This document shows positions 1 to 5,450 of a DNA stretch of 5,457 bases, piece after piece (the first letter of the stretch is position 1; each line of letters starts with the position of its first letter). The stretch spans positions 1 to 5,457 of the forward strand of contig JAOZOL010000183.1 of assembly GCA_029933295.1 (NCBI GenBank), given 5' to 3'. Below the pieces are notes generated by a model. The model was not told the origin of the DNA, did no database searches, and saw only the letters and a list, made by a program, of their open reading frames with translations. Position numbers and translations under genes: made by a program. The DNA comes from Desulfobacterales bacterium. GTDB lineage: Bacteria > Desulfobacterota > Desulfobacteria > Desulfobacterales > Desulfosalsimonadaceae.

Positions 1-299
1 ATGGGTATCTCAATAAATCAGGTCATAATTCCGATATCCAGAAATACAGGGGGAATGTGGACTGGATTTTTCGCTATGGCCGCGAGGATGGCTTGATTTT
101 GGCGTCACTGTTTCGCATCGGCACCACCGGACGCGGCAGCGCTCAGTTTGATCTTTCCTATCCGTTGCGCAGGTCGTTTTTCGCCCGAACCGGGGGGTTT
201 TTGTATTTGCAGGTATTCAAGGGGTATGGTGAAAGCCTGCTCGACTACAAGCACAATTCCGGGACGCAGGTGAGGGTAGGGTTTGCCTTTGTCCGGTAA
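1..299 (+). CDS. pldA: Outer-membrane phospholipase A (OMPLA/PldA), C-terminal part only
   Basis: The gene enters from the left edge; whole codons start at base 3 and the stop is TAA at 297-299, leaving 98 residues. PldA is a calcium-dependent outer-membrane beta-barrel that hydrolyses acyl chains from phospholipids misplaced in the outer leaflet. What is visible is the last barrel strands: an N-S-D-I-x-x-Y segment at the start (compare NPDI-x-x-Y in enterobacterial PldA), the strand LSYPL, and the family-typical GYGESLLDYKHN near the end, followed by a final strand ending GFAFVR. The catalytic His/Ser/Asn region lies upstream of the window, so activity cannot be judged. The C-terminus ends in Arg rather than the aromatic residue common in barrel proteins. 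The thioesterase gene begins 15 nt after the stop, so both may share a transcript. GTG at 57 is internal, not a start. The family call is fairly sure; orthology to E. coli pldA is inferred. Confidence 0.85.
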   Translation, partial: GYLNKSGHNSDIQKYRGNVDWIFRYGREDGLILASLFRIGTTGRGSAQFDLSYPLRRSFFARTGGFLYLQVFKGYGESLLDYKHNSGTQVRVGFAFVR

Positions 300-314
300 C
301 CAGAAAGGAATATA

Positions 315-716
315 ATGAATAACATAAAAAAATTTTTCGAAAATGACAGGTTTGCCAGGTATGTAGGCATAGAATTAGTGGATGTCTCAAAGGGAAAGGC
401 AACGGTTCGCTTAAAGACAAGGGATGACCATTTAAACGGCGTTGATCTGGTTCACGGAGGCGCTATTTTTGCATTGGCCGATTTTGCATTTGCTGTAGCG
501 TCCAATTCCCATGGCACTGTCGCCTTGGGAGTCAACGCCAATATTACGTATCTTAAGGCCGCCCGTGGTGGTGTTTTAACGGCTGAGGCCATTGAAGTCG
601 CAAGGAATCCGAAGCTCGCTACCTATCAAATAAATATAACCGATGAAAAAAATGATCTTATCGCAGCATTTCAAGGTACAGTGTATCGGAAAAAAGATAA
701 AATAGCCCGGAATTGA
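315..716 (+). CDS. PaaI-type hotdog-fold acyl-CoA thioesterase
   Basis: A complete 133-residue protein, the normal size for a single hotdog domain. Such enzymes hydrolyse acyl-CoA thioesters in the cytoplasm, usually as homotetramers. The signature is clear: Asn41-Gly42, then His47-Gly48-Gly49, then IFALAD with Asp56 in the position of the PaaI catalytic acid, followed by FAFAVASNS. The later strand GVNANITYLKAA (about 72-83) is the usual dimer-edge strand with the substrate-contacting region. The start is well supported: AAGGA at 305-309 lies 5 nt before ATG 315. The gene follows the phospholipase gene by only 15 nt with no room for a separate promoter, so it is probably co-transcribed. The substrate (phenylacetyl-, hydroxyphenylacetyl- or fatty acyl-CoA) is not readable; no paa genes are visible, so the symbol paaI is not assigned. 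The family is confident, the substrate unknown. Confidence 0.88.
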   Translation: MNNIKKFFENDRFARYVGIELVDVSKGKATVRLKTRDDHLNGVDLVHGGAIFALADFAFAVASNSHGTVALGVNANITYLKAARGGVLTAEAIEVARNPKLATYQINITDEKNDLIAAFQGTVYRKKDKIARN

Positions 717-750
717 TCTGCGACCACTCCACCCAAAAAGAAAAACGGAA

Positions 751-1026
751 ATTCTTCAGGCGGCGATTCCTATGTTTGCCGATGCATTGGCCGTGCAGGG
801 CACGGTGGACCGTCAGATGGCGGACCGGCAAGCGTTGACAAATGCCGTGGCAGATACCTATCGCCTCTCAAATAAACGCTATACAAAGGGGATTGACAGT
901 TATCTGGGTGTCCTCGATGCCCGGAGATCGCTTTATGCTGCGCAACAGGGACTTATTTCGCTTCGCCTGATCAAACTCGTTAACCAGGTGCGGCTTTACG
1001 CGGTATTGGGCGGTGGCGGTGAGTGA
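751..1026 (+). pseudogene. C-terminal remnant of a TolC/NodT-family efflux outer-membrane protein
   Basis: The reading frame ending at TGA 1024-1026 encodes the last helical hairpin of an RND-type outer-membrane channel: ADALAVQGTVD, then NKRYTKGIDSYLGVLDARRS, then LYAAQQGLISLRL and NQVRLYAVLGGG. These are hallmark segments of the second OEP repeat. Full-length members have roughly 450-500 residues; only about 90 remain. In-frame similarity seems to start near 751 (I-L-Q-A-A aligning with the A-I-Q-T-A segment that normally precedes E-V-A-D-A-L), and the frame is closed by a stop at 703-705. The signal peptide, lipobox and the whole first repeat are absent, and the upstream DNA is occupied by an intact thioesterase gene. 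ATG at 772 is the first possible start but has no convincing ribosome-binding site. The frame is uninterrupted and well conserved, which suggests a recent deletion or rearrangement rather than long decay. A functional short peptide is unlikely. Confidence 0.82.
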
Positions 1027-1165
1027 TTTCCGGTTTTTTTGATTCCATTTATATCCACAAAAATTTTTGATCAAAAAAATCATTAGTGTGTTAAAATAAA
1101 AAATAGTGATCTGTTTAGAAAATGATCGGGTATTACACTCACAAAACAGCTGTTCGGAGATTCCC

Positions 1166-1179
1166 GGCACGATTTTTGA
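1166..1179 (+). promoter_or_regulatory. Candidate sigma-54 (-24/-12) promoter, imperfect
   Basis: In the 204-nt gap before the amidohydrolase gene, CCGGCACGATTTTTGAG (1164-1180) matches the RpoN consensus YTGGCACGRNNNTTGCW at most positions. The -24 GG is at 1166-1167, followed by CACG and a purine, with TTG at the right distance (first G to G of the -12 element is 12 nt). It deviates at T-to-C before the GG and, more seriously, has GA instead of the nearly invariant GC at -12. It would place the transcript start near 1190, about 40 nt before ATG 1231. Upstream lie a 10-bp palindrome AACAGCTGTT (1145-1154) and a half-site pair CGGGTA/TACCCG (1127-1132, 1185-1190). No good sigma-70 promoter was found in the gap. 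The -12 mismatch keeps confidence low. Confidence 0.25.
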
Positions 1180-1216
1180 GCTATTACCCGAACCCGGATA
1201 AATGCAAGATTATAAA

Positions 1217-1225
1217 AAGGGGAGG
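1217..1225 (+). promoter_or_regulatory. Strong Shine-Dalgarno for the amidohydrolase gene
   Basis: AAGGGGAGG ends 5 nt before ATG 1231. It fixes the start and predicts efficient initiation for the first gene of the operon. Confidence 0.8.
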
Positions 1226-1230
1226 CGCAT

Positions 1231-2865
1231 ATGGGATTGTTGCTGTTAAAGAATGGCAGAATCGTTGATGGCAGCGGAAGTGCAGCGTTTAATGGCCATG
1301 TGCTGATTGACGGTGATCAGATTAAGGAGGTTTACAAAAATGGCGAGGCATTGCCTTCTGCGGATACGTCCATGGATGTGGCTGGTCAGGTAATTTCACC
1401 GGGGTTTATCGATATGCACTCCCATTCGGATTGGGTCATGATGCTCAAAGATCATGATATACCGCTTAAATGTCTTCTTGAGCAGGGCGTGACAAGCATT
1501 GTCGGCGGTAATTGCGGGTTTTCACCTGCACCCATCACCGATAAAACCCGGCGTCTGATCAGAGAGGAAAATTTTGATCTCATGGTTGACAGGCCGCTGG
1601 ATTATCAATGGAACACCATGGGCGAGTTTTTGGATCGCGTTGAACAAACCGTGCCGGTCTTAAATACTGCGCATCTGGTGGGGCACGGGTCCATAAGGTT
1701 TGCCCATGCCGATTCCCGGCGGGGCGCTTTAACAAAAGACGAAATGAGCAACTGCCTGGATTCACTTCGGCAATCCCTTGACCAGGGGGCATGTGGATTG
1801 AGTTTCGGTCTGGGTTATGATCCGGGGATGTATTCATCGGAGGCCGAGATTGAGGCTTTTTGTGGTGTGGCGGCATCAGCGGGTAAACCGGTTACAGTTC
1901 ATATAAAAGCCTTGAGCCGGATTTCCCCCACTTATCCGCCAATTTATCTGAAAGCCCATAATGTACGGGCTTTAAAAGAAATGATTGATGTCGCTCGAAA
2001 AACCGGCGTTACGATGCAGATATCGCACCTGGTGTTCGTGGGGCGTAACAGCTGGTCGACGGCCGAAAGATGCCTTAAGATGATCGAGGATGCCCGCGAA
2101 TCCGGCATTGATATCAAATTTGACGCGTTTCCGTACACGTTCGGAAATACCATCGTTAATGCAGTGTTGCCATATTGGTTTTTGGCCAAGCTGCCGGACC
2201 GGTATCATAGATGGTGGGCGCGTGTCATCCTTCGCATGGAGCTTGCCATCGGATTCATACTGCTGGGCTTTTCATACAAAGATTTCCAGTTGATGGATGC
2301 GGTTTTCGATAAATGGACGGCTTTAAACGGACATCGATTGGATGATATTGCTAAGCAGTGGGGGATGTCTCCATTTAATACTATATTGAAATTAAGTGAA
2401 GCCAGCCAGGGCACGGCGCTTGTTTTGCTTCATACCTACAGCGGAGAGCCGGGGAATGAAAAGGCTTTGGATGCGGTTTTGTCAAATGATTTATGTTTAT
2501 TCCAAACAGATGCCTTAACTCGGTACGGGGGTTATCCCAATCCCGCAGCCATAGGAACGTTTCCAAAAATTTTGGGAGAATATGTCAGGAAGCGAAAGCT
2601 TTTTTCCATGGAAAATGCTGTCAACCGTATGACCGCTGCCAGTGCGGAGCGGTTCAATATAAAAGGCAGAGGTGTGATCGCGCCTGGTAAAAAAGCGGAT
2701 ATCGTGATTTTTGACCCGTCAATAATTGATGAAGTACCGGCGGTTGGAACTCAACCTGCGAAAAAGCCTAAAGGGATTACTCATGTGTTTGTCAACGGCA
2801 CCCAGGTGGTCAAAAACGGAAATTATATCAGCGGGGTCAGGGCCGGGGCGGTGATTCGGGTGTGA
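1231..2865 (+). CDS. N-acyl-D-amino-acid deacylase (D-aminoacylase)-family amidohydrolase
   Basis: A 544-residue metal-dependent amidohydrolase with no signal peptide, probably cytoplasmic. Family members hydrolyse N-acyl groups from D-amino acids. The layout is complete: N-terminal beta-sandwich part (LLLKNGRIVDGSG), metal motif PGFIDMHSHSD with His63 and His65, then EQGVTSIVGGNCGFSPAP with Cys95, VGHGSIR at 150-156, His224 in TVHIKA, His266 in QISHL, Asp427 in FQTDA, then AIGTFPKILGEYVR and a C-terminal RGVIAPGKKADIVIFDP. By position His63/His65/Cys95/His224/His266/Asp427 match the metal ligands and catalytic Asp of the Alcaligenes D-aminoacylase, so catalysis looks intact. Odd points: the usual H-x-R after His224 is replaced by HIKALSR; residues about 316-348 are unusually hydrophobic and Trp-rich (WFLAKLP, RWWARV, AIGFILLGF). 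The start is fixed by a strong SD. It heads a likely operon with a membrane protein and a serine hydrolase. A dihydropyrimidinase-like or dipeptidase activity cannot be excluded. Confidence 0.88.
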   Translation: MGLLLLKNGRIVDGSGSAAFNGHVLIDGDQIKEVYKNGEALPSADTSMDVAGQVISPGFIDMHSHSDWVMMLKDHDIPLKCLLEQGVTSIVGGNCGFSPAPITDKTRRLIREENFDLMVDRPLDYQWNTMGEFLDRVEQTVPVLNTAHLVGHGSIRFAHADSRRGALTKDEMSNCLDSLRQSLDQGACGLSFGLGYDPGMYSSEAEIEAFCGVAASAGKPVTVHIKALSRISPTYPPIYLKAHNVRALKEMIDVARKTGVTMQISHLVFVGRNSWSTAERCLKMIEDARESGIDIKFDAFPYTFGNTIVNAVLPYWFLAKLPDRYHRWWARVILRMELAIGFILLGFSYKDFQLMDAVFDKWTALNGHRLDDIAKQWGMSPFNTILKLSEASQGTALVLLHTYSGEPGNEKALDAVLSNDLCLFQTDALTRYGGYPNPAAIGTFPKILGEYVRKRKLFSMENAVNRMTAASAERFNIKGRGVIAPGKKADIVIFDPSIIDEVPAVGTQPAKKPKGITHVFVNGTQVVKNGNYISGVRAGAVIRV

Positions 2866-2880
2866 GGAGACATCAGGTCA

Positions 2881-2901
2881 ACGTTGGATGTTCGACGTTC
2901 A
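2881..2901 (+). repeat. Three-copy 7-bp tandem repeat (A[C/T]GTTNN)
   Basis: Three consecutive heptamers, ACGTTGG, ATGTTCG and ACGTTCA, lie in the 64-nt gap between the amidohydrolase gene and the membrane-protein gene. The outer arms also form a short inverted repeat (AACGT 2880-2884 with ACGTT 2895-2899). I recall similar AACGTT/TTCGACGTT-rich tracts as dispersed intergenic repeats in environmental proteobacterial genomes, where they add spurious MFDV-type prefixes to annotated proteins; that link is memory and inference, not shown here. Confidence 0.5.
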
Positions 2902-2918
2902 TCTTTTAAAAATAAAAT

Positions 2919-2922
2919 GGAG
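2919..2922 (+). promoter_or_regulatory. Shine-Dalgarno deciding the membrane-protein start
   Basis: GGAG lies 7 nt before ATG 2930. The upstream in-frame ATG at 2888 has no SD at a usable distance, lies within the heptamer repeat and would add a 14-residue prefix with no membrane-protein character, so 2930 is preferred. Confidence 0.6.
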
Positions 2923-2929
2923 CCAGACC

Positions 2930-3613
2930 ATGACCAGACCGTTTATGAAAGCCGGGATTGTCGGATTGCTTGTGATTGTGATGAGTGTCGTTCTGCTATG
3001 CGTTTTTCCGTCAAAAGCCCCCAAGCTGCCGGACGGCTTTTTTACCCCCATCATCGCATTTGAGTTTATTGAAACCAAGGCAGAAGTATTTCAGATGTTT
3101 GTGGCAATTGACGGCAATGTACGGCATGCCATGGTCGATGCCATGGATTTCGGAAATCAACTGGATTATATTTATATGTGTTTATATTCCTTGTTTCTGC
3201 TGCTTTTTACGGTAAAATGCGGGCAGGTTTCAGGTAAAAAATATTATTACATCGGTGCGGCGCTGGCAGTGATGGTGCTTTTGGGGGATGCGTTTGAAAA
3301 TATCCAGTTGCTGGGGATAACAGCAGGAATAGACAGCGGTGCTTTTGGGGTACAACTGTTTCGGTTGCATGTTTTTACATGGATCAAGTGGGGAGGGATC
3401 GCGGCAATATTTTTGGTGCTGGCGTCCTGGTTTATGAAAGGCGGCATGTTTTCAAAAGTCATCGGGCTGGTCGGGATTGTGAGCTTTTTACTGGGTGTTG
3501 TTTCATTTGTCCATCGTTCGATCATAAATGAAATTTTTGGCCTGTTTGTGGCTGTTATGTTTATATTAATGATAATATACTGTTTTACGTTTAAATCTTA
3601 TGAAACTGATTGA
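2930..3613 (+). CDS. Unrecognised integral membrane protein, about six TM segments
   Basis: A 227-residue inner-membrane protein with no family name I can assign. By eye the hydrophobic segments are about 9-26, 78-95, 105-122, 152-168, 175-195 and 201-221, with a loop of about 50 residues (27-77) after the first. That loop contains FEFIETKAEVFQMF and leads into QLDYIYMCLYSLF. Polar residues sit in or near the membrane: Asp79, the LLGDAFENIQLL motif (Asp120, Glu123, Asn124), His147 and Lys153 in TWIKWGG. I recall small uncharacterised membrane proteins with the same order (F-x-F-x-x-T, D-Y/F-L-F, D-x-x-E-N, K-W/F), so these may be functional marks of an unnamed family. The start is chosen at 2930 from its SD. 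The gene lies 64 nt after the amidohydrolase and its last 14 nt overlap the serine hydrolase gene, implying one operon. Possible roles are substrate import, product export or membrane anchoring of the hydrolases; none is shown. Confidence 0.8.
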   Translation: MTRPFMKAGIVGLLVIVMSVVLLCVFPSKAPKLPDGFFTPIIAFEFIETKAEVFQMFVAIDGNVRHAMVDAMDFGNQLDYIYMCLYSLFLLLFTVKCGQVSGKKYYYIGAALAVMVLLGDAFENIQLLGITAGIDSGAFGVQLFRLHVFTWIKWGGIAAIFLVLASWFMKGGMFSKVIGLVGIVSFLLGVVSFVHRSIINEIFGLFVAVMFILMIIYCFTFKSYETD

Positions 3614-4979
3614 CACCATAAAATCAAAAGCATTCAGGACAATTCATGTTCCAAAAGATCTGTCTACGATAACCACTTTTAGCCCGGCGGATGAAGTTGA
3701 TCCGGCGGATGCGGCCATGACCCGTCAGGGTGTTGACGAGATCTGGACTGGTGTGGAAAATCTTTACAGGACAGGTATTTATCCCGGGATCGCGTTTTGT
3801 CTGCGCCGACATGGAAGAGTGGTGATAAACAGGGGGATCGGGCACAGCCACGGAAACGGCCCCTGTGATATGCCTGATATGACGGACATGCCGGATTCCC
3901 AGGATGCGGAAAAGATTTTGATGACACCGGACACTCCGGTCTGTCAATATTCAGCCTCCAAGGCGGTTACCGCCATGTTAATTCATTTGCTGGCAGAACA
4001 CGGGGAGATAGATCTGTCTGATCCTATAATAAAATATATTCCTGAATTCGGCCTTCACGGTAAAAAAAACATTACCATATATCAGATTATTTCTCATCAC
4101 GGCGGTATTCCGACCCCTCCGTCCGGTGTGGACCCGGAAATTCTTTTCGACCCTGACAGGTTTGTCAGTTTGATTTGTAATTTAAAGCCCACCTCTAAAG
4201 ACGGCAGGAGCCAGGCATATCATGCGATCACGGGCGGTGTCATCCTTGGCGAAATTGTCAAGAGGGTGACGGGCAGAGATGCTCGTGAATTTTTGGCCGA
4301 GACGATTCAGAAGCCATTGGGGTTTAAATACTTTAATTACGGGATGCCGGAAGAAGATATAAAAAAGGTGGCTGTTAATTATGATACCGGCCTGCCCCTT
4401 GTTTTTCCTTTATCAACAATTGCCAAACGGGCGCTGAGCGCTTCATGGGGCGATGTGGTGCGGATTTCAAATGAACCCCGGTTTATGGAAGTCATCATAC
4501 CGGCTGCCAATATTGTCGCGACCGCAGATGAAATGTCGCAATTTTTTCAGATGATGTTAAATGGCGGGGAGCTGAACGGCAAGCGAATATTTGAGCCCGC
4601 AACGATTCAACGGGCGGTTGCGCCGGCTGATAAAATGTGGTTTGACGGAACAATGGTGGTTCCCATGCGATACAGTGCGGGGATGATGCTTGGCGCATCA
4701 CCGCTCGGCCTGTGGGGGCCGTTTTCAGAAGCCGCTTACGGGCATGTCGGATTTATCAATATTTTCTGCTGGGCTGATCCGGCGCGTGATATTTCCGTTT
4801 CCCTTCAAACAACCGGAAAATCTTTATTCGGGCCCCATCTTTTGGTGCTTTCGAAATTATTATTTTCCATCTCAAGGCAATGTAAAATTTCGGAAGAGGC
4901 GGATGATGCTTTTGGATCATATCTTTCTTTTCTCGGTCCGTTTCAGAAAATGCTGCGCAAGCTGTTGTTAAGCTGGTAG
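3600..4979 (+). CDS. Serine hydrolase of the class C beta-lactamase / family VIII esterase type
   Basis: A 459-residue penicillin-binding-protein-like hydrolase. Three active-site elements are visible: Ser118-Ala-Ser-Lys121 (SxxK, nucleophile and general base) in QYSASKAVTAML, Tyr207-His-Ala in AYHAITGGVILGEIVKRVTG (the YxN position, with Ala instead of Asn), and His382-Val-Gly in YGHVGFIN (replacing KTG). Supporting segments are SHHGGIP (165-171) and VATADEMSQFFQMMLNGG (306-323). A Y-H-A form and H-x-G in place of KTG point to a carboxylesterase or related amide/lactone hydrolase rather than a true beta-lactamase. No signal peptide or membrane segment is seen, so it is probably cytoplasmic, unlike AmpC. 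A short Met/Asp-rich insertion (90-99, MPD repeated) precedes the SxxK motif. The ATG lies inside the end of the membrane-protein gene (14-nt overlap, different frame) with no SD, so translation is probably coupled. The fold is sure; the substrate is not known. Confidence 0.88.
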   Translation: MKLIDTIKSKAFRTIHVPKDLSTITTFSPADEVDPADAAMTRQGVDEIWTGVENLYRTGIYPGIAFCLRRHGRVVINRGIGHSHGNGPCDMPDMTDMPDSQDAEKILMTPDTPVCQYSASKAVTAMLIHLLAEHGEIDLSDPIIKYIPEFGLHGKKNITIYQIISHHGGIPTPPSGVDPEILFDPDRFVSLICNLKPTSKDGRSQAYHAITGGVILGEIVKRVTGRDAREFLAETIQKPLGFKYFNYGMPEEDIKKVAVNYDTGLPLVFPLSTIAKRALSASWGDVVRISNEPRFMEVIIPAANIVATADEMSQFFQMMLNGGELNGKRIFEPATIQRAVAPADKMWFDGTMVVPMRYSAGMMLGASPLGLWGPFSEAAYGHVGFINIFCWADPARDISVSLQTTGKSLFGPHLLVLSKLLFSISRQCKISEEADDAFGSYLSFLGPFQKMLRKLLLSW

Positions 4980-5051
4980 TCGGCGGTTTGTCAAAGTCTT
5001 CCTGTTAGTGAAAAATACAGGGCGTTATAAGCGGAAATTAAAATATTTATA

Positions 5052-5080
5052 TTGACAGACAGCCGTTATATCGTTATATT
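5052..5080 (+). promoter_or_regulatory. Sigma-70 promoter of the ArsR gene
   Basis: A perfect -35 TTGACA (5052-5057) is separated by exactly 17 nt from TATATT (5075-5080), which matches the -10 consensus at five of six positions. An AT-rich stretch just upstream (about 5035-5051) could act as an UP element. The transcript would start near 5087, giving a leader of about 20 nt before ATG 5106. The promoter would be strong when not repressed. Confidence 0.8.
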
Positions 5081-5089
5081 ACGATATAA
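5066..5089 (+). promoter_or_regulatory. ArsR-type operator: inverted repeat over the -10 element
   Basis: TTATATCGT (5066-5074) and ACGATATAA (5081-5089) are perfect inverted 9-bp arms around a 6-nt centre that is itself symmetric except for one pair, so 11 of 12 base pairs match. The site spans the -10 element and the predicted transcript start, where a bound dimer would block RNA polymerase. Dyads of this kind are typical for ArsR/SmtB repressors that control their own operon. CGTTATA also recurs at 5023-5029, 5064-5070 and 5072-5078. Binding by the adjacent repressor is inferred from position. Confidence 0.75.
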
Positions 5090-5105
5090 ATTTAATGGAG
5101 GCGAT

Positions 5106-5450
5106 ATGAAACGTTTTATAAAAGTAATGAAAGCGCTTTCCGATCCAAGCCGGGTAAAAATCATGAAGATGCTTCAACACCGGGTGATGTGCGTATGCGA
5201 GATCCATGCATCCCTGGGTATCGCCCAGTCAACCGCGAGCAAACATTTAAAAATTTTAGAAGAGGCCGGCCTGATCATTTTTTATAAAGACGGTCTGTGG
5301 GTGAATTATAAGTTAGCCGACGGCAGCGAAAGTCCCTATGCGGCCAGCCTGATCGGCGGCCTGAAGCATTGGCTGGAAAATGATCCGGAAATAAAAGAGC
5401 TGATCGAACGCTTGCCGGAGATTCAGCGGGAGATTATTTGTAGCCGGTGA
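5106..5450 (+). CDS. arsR: ArsR/SmtB-family metalloid-responsive repressor
   Basis: A 114-residue winged-helix DNA-binding repressor, normal length for the family. The N-terminal helix KALSDPSRVKIMKML (9-23) is followed by Cys29-Val-Cys31-Glu, the recognition helix region QSTASKHLKILEEAGLI (41-57) and the wing with YKDGLWVNYKL (60-70). The Cys-x-Cys pair sits where E. coli ArsR has Cys32 and Cys34, which bind As(III)/Sb(III) and trigger release from DNA. The third position (Cys37 in E. coli) is His34 here, and there is another Cys at 112 near the C-terminus. The start at ATG 5106 is set by GGAGG (5097-5101) 4 nt upstream; TTG 5052 is in frame but is part of the -35 box. The promoter and a dyad operator lie directly upstream, so autoregulation is likely. 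The window ends 7 nt after the stop, so the controlled genes are not seen. The inducer is inferred; a different thiophilic metal is possible. Confidence 0.85.
   Translation: MKRFIKVMKALSDPSRVKIMKMLQHRVMCVCEIHASLGIAQSTASKHLKILEEAGLIIFYKDGLWVNYKLADGSESPYAASLIGGLKHWLENDPEIKELIERLPEIQREIICSR

Noticed and set aside
1017..1040. Possible terminator: CGG...CCGG before a run of seven T after the efflux remnant
   Set aside because: Only about three pairs can form, too weak for an intrinsic terminator.
1064..1077. Palindrome TTTTTGATCAAAAA
   Set aside because: A/T-only arms around GATC in an AT-rich gap are expected by chance, and there is no GC stem for a terminator.
1067..1097. Sigma-70 candidate TTGATC-N19-TAAAAT
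   Set aside because: Weak -35 and a spacer two bases too long; an AT-rich region easily yields such matches.
1580..1876. Antisense open frame of 98 codons inside the amidohydrolase gene
   Set aside because: Low-complexity Pro/Arg-rich translation, with no SD or family resemblance; a shadow of the strong coding frame on the + strand.
2888..2929. Upstream ATG start giving the membrane protein 14 extra residues
   Set aside because: No Shine-Dalgarno at a usable distance, and the ATG is inside the heptamer repeat; ATG 2930 has GGAG 7 nt upstream.
3624..3947. Antisense open frame of 107 codons inside the serine hydrolase gene
   Set aside because: The translation is rich in His/Arg/Ile repeats mirroring the + strand Met/Asp-rich insertion; no independent coding evidence.
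5001..5021. Hairpin CCTGT/ACAGG after the serine hydrolase gene
   Set aside because: Five-base stem with an 11-nt loop and no T-run; not convincing as an operon terminator.
5052..5105. TTG start extending the ArsR protein by 18 residues
   Set aside because: The TTG is the first part of the -35 box, and the extension would be encoded by promoter and operator DNA; ATG 5106 has GGAGG and gives the usual family length.
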